Positions 1 through 7,114 of a stretch of 64,000 nucleotides of DNA are shown here, piece by piece. The notes beneath the pieces were generated by a model, which saw nothing but the letters and a program-made list of their open reading frames with translations, had not been told where the DNA came from and did not search any database. The stretch is from Comamonadaceae bacterium (GTDB taxonomy: Bacteria > Pseudomonadota > Gammaproteobacteria > Burkholderiales > Burkholderiaceae_C): positions 113,075 to 177,074 of the forward strand of contig CANFOQ010000001.1 in the NCBI GenBank assembly GCA_947448745.1. Direction: 5' to 3'. How positions within the stretch are numbered: the first letter of the stretch is position 1; every line of letters starts with the position of its first letter. A program made the translations under genes and the position numbers.

Positions 1-1580
1 AGCCGCAGGTATTGGGCGGCCAACACATACCAGCCGCATACAAAGTCCAAATCCCCTGCCCCATGAATGCCGTGCATGACGGCTTCCAAATCTGATTTTT
101 GATCTTTGTCTTGATTCGACTTGCCCAAAAACGGCGGATTCCCCATCACATAACTGCACTGCCCCGCTGGCAGCACCTGGTTCCAGTCGAGTTGCAGTGC
201 GTTCGCATGCCGAATGTGTGGCGAGTTTTTCAGCGGAATGCGGGCGTAGTACAGGCCAAACTCTTCGCTGACCCGCATATTCATTTGGTGGTCCACCAGC
301 CACAGCGCCACTTGGGCAATTTGCGCCGGAAACTCCTCAATCTCAATGCCGTAGAACTGGTCCACGTTCACGCCAATCAAACTGTTCACGTCCACGCTCA
401 GTTGGCCCCGGTGGTCGCCCAGCTGGTTGGCGGCCCGCAGCACTTGCAGCTCCAGTTCGCGCAGCTCGCGGTAGCTGATGACGAGGAAGTTGCCACAGCC
501 GCATGCTGGGTCCAAAAAACGCAAACCCTTGAGCTTGCGGTGGAACGCCTCCAGCTTGTGGCGGTTGCCGCGAATGCGCTCGAACTCGGCGTGCAGCTCG
601 TCCAAAAACAGCGGCTTGATCAGCTTGAAGATGTTGGCCTCAGACGTGTAGTGCGCCCCCAGGTTGCGCCGCGCTTTCTCGTCCATGATGCTTTGGAACA
701 AGCTGCCAAAAATCGCCGGGCTGATGGCCGACCAGTTCAAGGCGCAGGCGTCCAGCAGCGCTTGGCGCATGGCCGTGTTGAACTCGGCCATGGGCAAGCT
801 TTCTTCAAACAAGCGGCCATTGATGTAGGCGAACTGGGCCAGCTGCTCGTCGAGGTTTTTGTTGCGCTGCGCCTCGGCGGTGTTGAGCACTTGAAACAGC
901 TGCGCCAAGCGCGGCCCCAGGTCCGAGCCATCGGGCGCGGTGCGTTCTTCAATGAAGGCGCGGAAGGAATCGGTGGGCTGAAAAATGCCGGTGTCGTCGG
1001 CGAACAAACAAAACAGCAGGCGCACCAGCAGCACCTCCAGCGGGTGGCCTTGGTAACCGCTGGCTTTCAAGGTGTCGTGCAAGCGGCCCATGCGCTCGGC
1101 CGCCTTGATGTTCACCGGGTCTTCCGGGCGAATGGCCTGCACTTTGTAGCCCAGCAACACGCCAAAGTGCTTCACGTGCTTGTGCAGGTCTTTCAGCTTG
1201 AAGCGCAGCACCTCGCCGCCGTGGAGGGGGCGCACCTCGAACTGCTGAAAGTCGCAGACCACCACCAGGTCGGGCAGCTCGTGCTCGGGGATGTCATGCA
1301 GGTAGTCCATGGCCTGGTGGTTGGCCTGGGTCAAATCTTTACCCAAGGACTTGTGTTCCACCAACAGCTTGCCCGGCCAGAACAAATCCACAAAGCCGGT
1401 TGCGCCGCTGAGCTTTTTGACGTTGTGCTCGAAGCTGGCCACCCGCTTGTCGGTGATGCCGAAGATCTCGAAGAAGGCGATCCAAAACGGCGTGGATTGG
1501 CTTTTTTCGTTGTGCGCATCCGCCCAGGTTTGGCTGAAAAGCAAGGCCCTGGACTTGATTTCACTCCACTGAATGCTCAT
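1..1580 (-). CDS. MmeI-like (type IIL) restriction-modification enzyme, N-terminal 526 residues
   Basis: Partial gene: it starts at ATG 1580 and runs off the left edge with no stop. Seen directly: a PD-(D/E)xK-like nuclease signature with Asp65 and Glu75-His76-Lys77, a SAM-binding motif LDPACGCGNFL at residues 356-366, and the amino-methyltransferase motif NPPF at 481-484. This order (N-terminal nuclease, helical spacer, adenine methyltransferase) is that of the MmeI / YeeA-like single-chain enzymes. In that family a target-recognition domain follows, which would lie outside the window. Expected role: methylate a specific DNA site and cut unmodified DNA. The gene is divergent from hicAB. An uncharacterised BREX- or DISARM-type methyltransferase is an alternative that only the neighbours to the left could decide. 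Confidence 0.85.
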   Translation of the reverse strand, partial: MSIQWSEIKSRALLFSQTWADAHNEKSQSTPFWIAFFEIFGITDKRVASFEHNVKKLSGATGFVDLFWPGKLLVEHKSLGKDLTQANHQAMDYLHDIPEHELPDLVVVCDFQQFEVRPLHGGEVLRFKLKDLHKHVKHFGVLLGYKVQAIRPEDPVNIKAAERMGRLHDTLKASGYQGHPLEVLLVRLLFCLFADDTGIFQPTDSFRAFIEERTAPDGSDLGPRLAQLFQVLNTAEAQRNKNLDEQLAQFAYINGRLFEESLPMAEFNTAMRQALLDACALNWSAISPAIFGSLFQSIMDEKARRNLGAHYTSEANIFKLIKPLFLDELHAEFERIRGNRHKLEAFHRKLKGLRFLDPACGCGNFLVISYRELRELELQVLRAANQLGDHRGQLSVDVNSLIGVNVDQFYGIEIEEFPAQIAQVALWLVDHQMNMRVSEEFGLYYARIPLKNSPHIRHANALQLDWNQVLPAGQCSYVMGNPPFLGKSNQDKDQKSDLEAVMHGIHGAGDLDFVCGWYVLAAQYLR

Positions 1581-1791
1581 AAAGTACTCTTTTAAGAAAG
1601 AGCACGGATACTATCAAATTTAGTTATTAATAAGTCTTTTTGTGAGTAAAAATTAATTTATAGGTTCATAAGTGTTGGTTTAATCGCATTTTGTGAATAG
1701 GCAACCACAACTCAGCAAGGATAAACAAAAATGCTTTTAATTAAAAACAAAAAAGTTTATATTTCACCACCCGTTTGTCAAGAGTGCTCAC

Positions 1792-1968
1792 ATGAAACAA
1801 AGTGAGTTTGTCAGGTGGTTGGCCCAAAACGGAGCCACCTTCAAGGATGGCAGCAAGCACTTGAAGGTGTATTGCAATGGACGACAAACGGTTCTGCCCC
1901 GCCACCCCTCGAAAGAGTTGAAGCTGGGTTTGGTGGAGGCCGTGAAAAAGCAGCTCGGCTTGAAGTGA
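1792..1968 (+). CDS. hicA: HicA toxin, mRNA interferase
   Basis: A 58-residue protein that matches HicA along its whole length: an N-terminal KQSEFVRWL helix, then GSKHLKVY with the catalytic-type His23, then QTVLPRHPSKEL and a C-terminal helix ending KQLGLK. HicA proteins have a double-stranded-RNA-binding-like fold and cleave mRNA. The gene lies 21 bases upstream of hicB in the usual toxin-first order. An AT-rich stretch of about 200 bases upstream, shared with the divergent restriction gene, would hold the promoter. The length and the catalytic histidine argue for an intact toxin. Confidence 0.9.
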   Translation: MKQSEFVRWLAQNGATFKDGSKHLKVYCNGRQTVLPRHPSKELKLGLVEAVKKQLGLK

Positions 1969-1989
1969 ACCGCTTTTGGAAGGAAAAAG

Positions 1990-2406
1990 ATGTTTTATCC
2001 AGCAGTTTTGACAGAAGACCCCGCAGGTGGTTTTGTGGTGAGTTTTCGGGACATCCCCGAAGCCCTCACGCAAGGCGATGATGAAAAAGAGGCCTTAGAG
2101 ATGGCCGAAGACGCGTTGATCAACGCCTTGGATTTTTACTTTGACGACCAACGGCCTGTGCCTTTGCCCAGCAAGGCCAAGCGCGGTGAACGTTTGGTGG
2201 GCTTGCCATTGAGCATCGCGGCCAAGGTGCTGTTGTTGAATGAAATGCTGGCCCAAAACATTCGTCCCGCCGACTTGGCGCGGCGCATGAAAGTGCTGCC
2301 GCAAGAAGTCAATCGCTTGCTCAGCCTGGACCACAAAACCAAAATCGATACCGTGGCTTTGGCCTTGCTGTCCCTTGGAAGGCGGTTTGAATTGACGGTG
2401 GCTTGA
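1990..2406 (+). CDS. hicB: HicB antitoxin
   Basis: A 138-residue partner of HicA. Residues 1-60 (FYPAVLTEDPAGGFVVSFRDIPEA and following, conserved in HicB) form the partial RNase H-like domain that blocks the toxin. Residues about 93-138 look like a helix-turn-helix (LARRMKVLPQEVNRLL then TKIDTVALALLSLG), which in the family binds the operon promoter for autoregulation. The start at 1990 is preceded by AAGGAA at a suitable distance. The gene is followed by a short hairpin and then the convergent comEC gene. Confidence 0.92.
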   Translation: MFYPAVLTEDPAGGFVVSFRDIPEALTQGDDEKEALEMAEDALINALDFYFDDQRPVPLPSKAKRGERLVGLPLSIAAKVLLLNEMLAQNIRPADLARRMKVLPQEVNRLLSLDHKTKIDTVALALLSLGRRFELTVA

Positions 2407-2414
2407 ATCCATTC

Positions 2415-2434
2415 GCCACTTAGTGGCACCTTTT
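2415..2434 (+). terminator. short hairpin after hicB
   Basis: GCCAC, a 3-base loop and GTGGC (2415-2427) are followed by ACCTTTTAA. This is a weak terminator-like hairpin in the 31-base gap between the convergent hicB and comEC genes. The stem is short, so termination efficiency is doubtful. Confidence 0.4.
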
Positions 2435-2437
2435 AAG

Positions 2438-4825
2438 TTATTCATCGCCCACCCCTTGCCGCCAATACCGCCTGTTTTGCGCCCGCTCACACAGCACCAT
2501 CTCGGGGTCGTCGCTGCGCCAGGTCATGGCGCCGCATGAGGGCGAGAGCAGCACGCCGATGCCGCGCTGCACATAGCGCTGCAGCACCTGCGGCGCGGGG
2601 TGGCCGTAGCGGTTGCGGTAGCCCATTTGGAACAAGGCCCAGCGCGGTTGCACCGCCTCGATGAAGGACTCGGTGGACGACGTTTTGCTGCCGTGGTGCG
2701 GCACCAGCAGCACATCGGCCCGCAGTTGTGCACCTGCGCGATGCAACAAGGCTTGCTCTTGAAACGCTTCAATGTCGGCGGTGAGGAGCGCCACCTGTTG
2801 CCCGGTGCTGATGCGCAGCACACAACTGCGGGCATTCGGTGACAACAGTTGTTCATAGTCCGCAGGTAGTGGATGCAGCACGTCAAACTGCACGCCGTCC
2901 CACTGCCACGCCTGCCCTGCTTCACAACGCTGCATGGGCCATTGACCAAACAAGGCTTGGCCGTGCACGATGCTGGTCAACACCTGCAACTGCGGCTGCA
3001 GTTGTTGCACCGACAAAGCGCCGCCGGTGTGGTCGCTGTCTTGGTGGCTCAGCACCAAGGTGTCGAGCCGCTCGTTGCTTCGTTGCAAGAGGGGCAGCAG
3101 CACGCGCTGACCGGCATCACTGTCGCTGCCAAAACGCGGCCCGGTGTCAAACAACAAACTGTGCTGCGCGGTGCGCACCAACACCGCGTTGCCCTGACCG
3201 ATGTCGGCGGCCAGCAACTCAAACTGCCCCTGCACAGGACGCGGCACTGGCCACAGCAAGCACGGCAACACCAAACCCACGCACCAGATGCGTTTGCGCC
3301 AAGGCTGCGGGTAAGCCAAGCAAGCACCACCCGCCATGCCAACTGCCGCCACCCAACCTGGCGGCTGCGCCACCGACCACACGGCCCACGGCCAAACAGA
3401 CATGGGCTGCAACACCGCGCACAGCGCTTGCAAACTCAGACTGCACAACTGCCACAGCGGCGACCACAGCGCCCCCAAAAACGCCAGCGGCGTGACCACC
3501 AAGGTGACCCACGGAATGGCGAACAGATTCACCAACAAACCCACCACCGACAACTGCTGAAACAACAACACCCCCAGCGGCGCCAAGCAGACGCTGATGT
3601 GCAATTGCTCTTTCAACACATGCAGGGCTTGTTGACGCAGTCTTGGCCATCGGCTGCTTGACGCCGGTACAGGCGCAGTGCTGGGGTTGCCCAAAAACAA
3701 AACGCCCACCGCCACAAAGCTCAACCAAAACCCGGCTTGCATCAGCGCCCACGGGTCCAGGCACAACACCGCCACCATGGCCCACAACCATTGCGTCAAC
3801 AAAGGCCAGCGCAGTGCATGAATGCGCAAGGCGGCGGCCACAGCCAACATGACGACGGTGCGCTGTGCGGGCACGCCCCAACCACTGAACAAGGCATACG
3901 CCGTGGCACAAACCACGCCGCCCCACAAAGCGGCCCACGGTGCAGGGACATGCAAACACCAAGAGCGGCCCCACGCCCCACTGACGCGCCACAGTTGCAG
4001 TACCAACCAACGTGCCACCCAGGCCCACAAGGTGATGTGCAAACCAGAGATGCTCATCAAATGCGCGATGCCGGTGATGCGAAACACATCCCAGTCGGCG
4101 CGTTCTATGGCGGCTTGGTCACCCATGAGCAAAGCCCCAATCAACCCGGCCCAACGCGGCTCGGTCACCGTCTGCGCAATGCGTGTGCGCATGTTTTGGC
4201 GCAGTTGCTCGATGGGGTGTTGCCAGGTGTCTTCTAAGCGCTGTGCGGGCTTGTCTTTGGGGCCGTCGCGCACATGGCCACTGGCATGCAATCCTTGCTC
4301 CCACAGCCACAACTCCGCATCAAAACCACCGGGGTTGGCCAAGCCATGCGGCTGCTTCAAACGCGCAGTGAATAGCCAACGCTCGCCGGCTTGCACATCG
4401 GGCAAGACCTTGCGCTCGCCGCCGCCAAATTGGTTGTACCAAGCCAGCTGAATAGCGCGGGGCAATGACACGGTTTGACCATCGCTGACGCGCTTTGCAG
4501 TGTTCACTTCAAAGCGAAACCGCAGACCATCGGTTTGCCACTGCGGCATGGCGGCCACGACACCGCTGATGTGCACGTCCACAGCTTCAAGAGAAGGCGA
4601 CAAGCTTTGCGATTGAAACCACAGTGCACGACAACCGACGCTGGCAAAAGCGATGCAAGCCACCAGCAGCATGGTGGCCAAGAGTTTGAACGCATGGGGA
4701 AGGTTGTGATGAACCAAGGCCACCAAAGAAGCCACGGCCAGCAAGCCTGTGCCATACGCCCATGCAGGCCACAACACCGGTTGCAACAACTGCGCAGCCG
4801 TGCCCAGCACCCAGGCCAACAGCAC
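2438..4825 (-). CDS. comEC: ComEC/Rec2 family DNA-uptake channel protein
   Basis: A 795-residue polytopic membrane protein with the three ComEC parts in order. First come N-terminal membrane segments with an OB-fold region (GVVAAMPQWQTDGLRFRFEV). Then comes the Competence domain, recognisable by GIAHLMSISGLHITLWAW and many membrane helices. Last is a C-terminal metallo-beta-lactamase-like domain from about residue 530, with LSHQDSDHTGG and VPHHGSKTSS. The family carries single-stranded DNA across the inner membrane during natural transformation. The start is GTG 4825, because the in-frame sequence upstream to a stop has no ATG. No comEA or other competence gene is adjacent, so whether the cell is competent cannot be told from here. 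Confidence 0.93.
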   Translation of the reverse strand: MLLAWVLGTAAQLLQPVLWPAWAYGTGLLAVASLVALVHHNLPHAFKLLATMLLVACIAFASVGCRALWFQSQSLSPSLEAVDVHISGVVAAMPQWQTDGLRFRFEVNTAKRVSDGQTVSLPRAIQLAWYNQFGGGERKVLPDVQAGERWLFTARLKQPHGLANPGGFDAELWLWEQGLHASGHVRDGPKDKPAQRLEDTWQHPIEQLRQNMRTRIAQTVTEPRWAGLIGALLMGDQAAIERADWDVFRITGIAHLMSISGLHITLWAWVARWLVLQLWRVSGAWGRSWCLHVPAPWAALWGGVVCATAYALFSGWGVPAQRTVVMLAVAAALRIHALRWPLLTQWLWAMVAVLCLDPWALMQAGFWLSFVAVGVLFLGNPSTAPVPASSSRWPRLRQQALHVLKEQLHISVCLAPLGVLLFQQLSVVGLLVNLFAIPWVTLVVTPLAFLGALWSPLWQLCSLSLQALCAVLQPMSVWPWAVWSVAQPPGWVAAVGMAGGACLAYPQPWRKRIWCVGLVLPCLLWPVPRPVQGQFELLAADIGQGNAVLVRTAQHSLLFDTGPRFGSDSDAGQRVLLPLLQRSNERLDTLVLSHQDSDHTGGALSVQQLQPQLQVLTSIVHGQALFGQWPMQRCEAGQAWQWDGVQFDVLHPLPADYEQLLSPNARSCVLRISTGQQVALLTADIEAFQEQALLHRAGAQLRADVLLVPHHGSKTSSTESFIEAVQPRWALFQMGYRNRYGHPAPQVLQRYVQRGIGVLLSPSCGAMTWRSDDPEMVLCERAQNRRYWRQGVGDE

Positions 4826-4928
4826 GGGGCTTAAAAAATGAACACGGGGAATTGCAAGCAGACGCCAGGTCCTTCCAACAAGGCTTTGCGCTCACGGCAA
4901 AGCGGGAAGAACACTGTAGGAAAAAGCC

Positions 4929-5351
4929 TCAGGGCTCGGGGTTAGTGCAAACCTGTTTTTTCAGAAGTGACAGGTACGAACCGGGGCGAATGGCGGCGTC
5001 ACGCGGACGCCAATCGGCGGATTCGTAAAACGCCACCTCGCGGCCCTTGCCCTCGGGCTTGGCGTAATAACTCTCCGACAACTTGATGAAGGAATCGGTT
5101 TTGCACTGGATGCGCCAACGCGCCATGGACGATTGGTAGTCCTCGCCATTCGGGGCTTTGGTGGCCTTGCCCAAATTGGTCATGGTCCAAGCGTAGCGGT
5201 TGATGTGGATGGCTCGCACCGACTCTTTGTCCCAAGCGTAGGTGATGTCGTCGTCCTTCATCAGTTCGGCCCATTCGGCTTGCGCCACGCCGCAGCCCGC
5301 CGCACAAACGGCCAACAGCACGGCGAAACGAAGACGAGAAAAGGCTTTCAT
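4929..5351 (-). CDS. exported protein resembling surface-adhesin E
   Basis: A 140-residue protein with a clear N-terminal signal sequence (basic start, hydrophobic core, AQA before the mature EWAEL). The remainder has the pattern of small periplasmic proteins of the surface-adhesin E group: W..L..DDDITYAWDKESV, VRAIHINRYAWTMTNL and a C-terminal pair of spaced cysteines. I place it there by general resemblance only. CAAGC in the signal region is not a good lipobox. ATG 5351 is chosen because it opens the signal peptide; the frame is open further upstream without a convincing N-terminus. It lies 36 bases downstream of a co-directional outer-membrane protein gene, so the two may be co-transcribed. 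Confidence 0.6.
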   Translation of the reverse strand: MKAFSRLRFAVLLAVCAAGCGVAQAEWAELMKDDDITYAWDKESVRAIHINRYAWTMTNLGKATKAPNGEDYQSSMARWRIQCKTDSFIKLSESYYAKPEGKGREVAFYESADWRPRDAAIRPGSYLSLLKKQVCTNPEP

Positions 5352-5386
5352 TGAAGAGGAATCGGCGGCAAACGCCCAGACTTGAA

Positions 5387-6415
5387 TCAATAGCGGTAAC
5401 TCAAACCCACCATGGCATTGGGCACCACGCCCCATTTGTAAATGGATTTGCGGATGGTGTCCATTTCAGACCTCACATCGCTGTCAGCATAAGAAGGCAA
5501 GGCATCAAAGATGCGGGCTTCACCATCCAATTTGGCCAATACCGCACCGACTTCAGCAAAGCCTTCCCAACCATTTTCATGATGAGTTTGGCTGGCATAG
5601 CGGACCCCAACATAGGGCGTCAGCCTGGGCAATCTGAAATCAAAGCTGATTGATTCGCCAGTAAACGCATAACCATTGATAAAAATGCCCGCATCTGATT
5701 TTGATCGGAAATGAAATTTTTGGTTGTTCAAGGTCACGCCACCCGTCACCGCCCAGTTGTTTTGAAAGGGTGCCCAATCGACAAACAGGCCCAAGCGTTG
5801 ATGCGTGTTGGTTTCGATGTACTTGCCGCCGCCGTAGGTTTTTTGTCCACCCGCAGATTTGAAGCCATCGCTGTATTCCACCCGGTAATTCAGCCCGCCG
5901 TCGCTTGGCATGTTCAAGCCCACCACCACACTGGTGCCCGCACCCGCATAGGCGGTGATTTTGGAAGCACGCTCTGGGGCGCTCATCCTGTTTTGGCTGT
6001 CGGCTTGCAGGATTTTGTCGTTGGCCGGTGGCGCAGGCGCGGCAGGCTTGTCGCTGGGCGGGTCCACCTTCACCATTTCATCCGCGATGGATGGCACTGG
6101 CGCTGCGGCCACAGGTTCGGGGCTGGCTGGTTTGGGGACCAACGTGGGTTGGGGCACGGGCGTCACCACCGCCTGAATCAAACCAGTGTTGCTGACCGAT
6201 TTATCTTTGCCCGGTGTGACCAAATTGCTGCTGGGGTTGTCGTTGCCAGTCTTGCGCACCACCCTGGGCGGGTAAAACAAGAAGCCGCGCTCCATCATGG
6301 CGGCTTCGCGGGGCGTGGCAATCAGGTTGCCGTTGTCATCCACCTCGGCACGTGCACTGGCCCAAGTGCCAACAAGCAGCACCAACAACGCTGGAAAACA
6401 TGAACGCAGACGCAT
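5387..6415 (-). CDS. predicted outer-membrane beta-barrel protein with proline-rich linker
   Basis: A 342-residue exported protein. A signal peptide (MRLRSCFPALL to SARA) is followed by a low-complexity Pro/Ala/Val stretch at about residues 80-150. A C-terminal domain of alternating polar and hydrophobic strands follows (GAGTSVVVGLNMPSD, RLGLFVDWAPF, LTPYVGVRYAS) and ends in aromatic SYRY, the usual last-strand signature of outer-membrane barrels. The family is not recognised; an 8-stranded OmpA/OprF-like barrel is a reasonable guess. ATG 6415 fits the signal peptide better than the in-frame start further upstream. A near-palindrome in the divergent upstream region (6486-6503) may control it. 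Confidence 0.65.
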   Translation of the reverse strand: MRLRSCFPALLVLLVGTWASARAEVDDNGNLIATPREAAMMERGFLFYPPRVVRKTGNDNPSSNLVTPGKDKSVSNTGLIQAVVTPVPQPTLVPKPASPEPVAAAPVPSIADEMVKVDPPSDKPAAPAPPANDKILQADSQNRMSAPERASKITAYAGAGTSVVVGLNMPSDGGLNYRVEYSDGFKSAGGQKTYGGGKYIETNTHQRLGLFVDWAPFQNNWAVTGGVTLNNQKFHFRSKSDAGIFINGYAFTGESISFDFRLPRLTPYVGVRYASQTHHENGWEGFAEVGAVLAKLDGEARIFDALPSYADSDVRSEMDTIRKSIYKWGVVPNAMVGLSYRY

Positions 6416-6485
6416 GATGAAAGCCCAAGAATTGAAACATTGCCGCAGAAAGCCGCAGTCGTTGATCGACATCACAGGGCTAAAC

Positions 6486-6503
6486 TTGAGCAAGCTTGTT
6501 CAA
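6486..6503. promoter_or_regulatory. 18-bp near-perfect palindrome, candidate operator
   Basis: TTGAGCAAG is followed directly by CTTGTTCAA, an 18-base dyad with one mismatch. It sits in the 160-base region between the divergent outer-membrane protein gene (6415) and the RidA-like gene (6576). Its position and symmetry suit a dimeric regulator, but no regulator gene is adjacent and none is assigned. Confidence 0.4.
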
Positions 6504-6575
6504 TCTAGCAGCAAATGCGCATGAGTCCATTGGTTCTAAACTCTGCGCCATCCTCTGAACTTTGAAGAAAACACC

Positions 6576-7034
6576 ATGTCCATCCACCAACGCCTGCAAG
6601 CCCTCAACATCAAACTGCCACCCGTGTCTGTGCCCGCTGCGGCTTATTTGCCTTATGTGCAAACCGGCAACTTGGTCTTTATCAGCGGCCACATCGCCAA
6701 AAAAGACGGTGTGGCGTGGGTCGGTCAACTTGGCACCAACATGGACACCGAGACTGGCAAGCTGGCCGCCAAAAGTGTGGCCATTGATTTATTGGGTACC
6801 TTGAGCGCCGCCTGTGGTGACGATTTACACCGCGTGAAACGGATTGTGAAAGTCATGAGCCTGGTCAACTCCAGCCCCACCTTCACTGAACAACACATCG
6901 TCACCAATGGTTGCAGCGAAGTCTTGGCCCACATCATGGGCGAGGCAGGCACCCATGCACGCAGCGCCTTTGGTGTCGCCCAGTTGCCAATGGGCGCGTG
7001 TGTCGAGATCGAGTTGATCGCTGAACTGCACTAA
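6576..7034 (+). CDS. RidA / YjgF-YER057c-UK114 family protein
   Basis: A 152-residue member of the RidA superfamily. Typical segments are LPPVSVPAAAYLPYVQTGNLVFISGHI near the N-terminus and a C-terminal LPMGACVEIELIAEL strand. The long middle part (DLLGTLSAACGDDLHRVKRIVKVMSLVNSSPTF) places it in the branch of about 150 residues, not the 130-residue RidA proper. RidA itself hydrolyses reactive enamine/imine intermediates. Members of the longer branch often lack the catalytic arginine, so the reaction is uncertain here. It stands alone, convergent with the RND pump gene. Confidence 0.85.
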   Translation: MSIHQRLQALNIKLPPVSVPAAAYLPYVQTGNLVFISGHIAKKDGVAWVGQLGTNMDTETGKLAAKSVAIDLLGTLSAACGDDLHRVKRIVKVMSLVNSSPTFTEQHIVTNGCSEVLAHIMGEAGTHARSAFGVAQLPMGACVEIELIAELH

Positions 7035-7035
7035 G

Positions 7036-7091
7036 CCCAGTCGCAAGGACTGGGGCGCTTTTGCGAGCGAAAGCGCAGCAAAAGACGCCCC
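7036..7091. terminator. two nested intergenic stem-loops between convergent genes
   Basis: CCCAGTC, a 5-base loop and GACTGGG (7036-7054) form one hairpin. It overlaps a second, stronger stem in which GGGGCG-CTTTTGC (7052-7064) pairs with GCAAAAG-A-CGCCCC (7078-7091). The two share bases and so are mutually exclusive. The position between the ends of ridA and the pump gene suggests a bidirectional terminator, although no long T-run follows. Confidence 0.5.
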
Positions 7092-7114
7092 ATTGCGGGC
7101 GGCAAAGAGGGGCC

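Noticed and set aside
99..1595. 498-codon plus-strand ORF
   Set aside because: It is antisense to the methyltransferase reading frame, which carries intact LDPACGCGNFL and NPPF motifs. The plus-strand product is rich in His/Gln/Val without any domain, typical of a shadow ORF in high-GC DNA.
2600..4834. Multiple Thr/Ala/Pro-rich plus-strand ORFs opposite comEC
   Set aside because: They are shadows of the comEC frame, with low-complexity composition and no starts with ribosome sites.
4929..5435. Longer start for the adhesin-E-like protein (28 more residues)
   Set aside because: The longer form would bury the signal peptide in the middle of the N-terminus and overlap the upstream gene; ATG 5351 gives a proper signal sequence.
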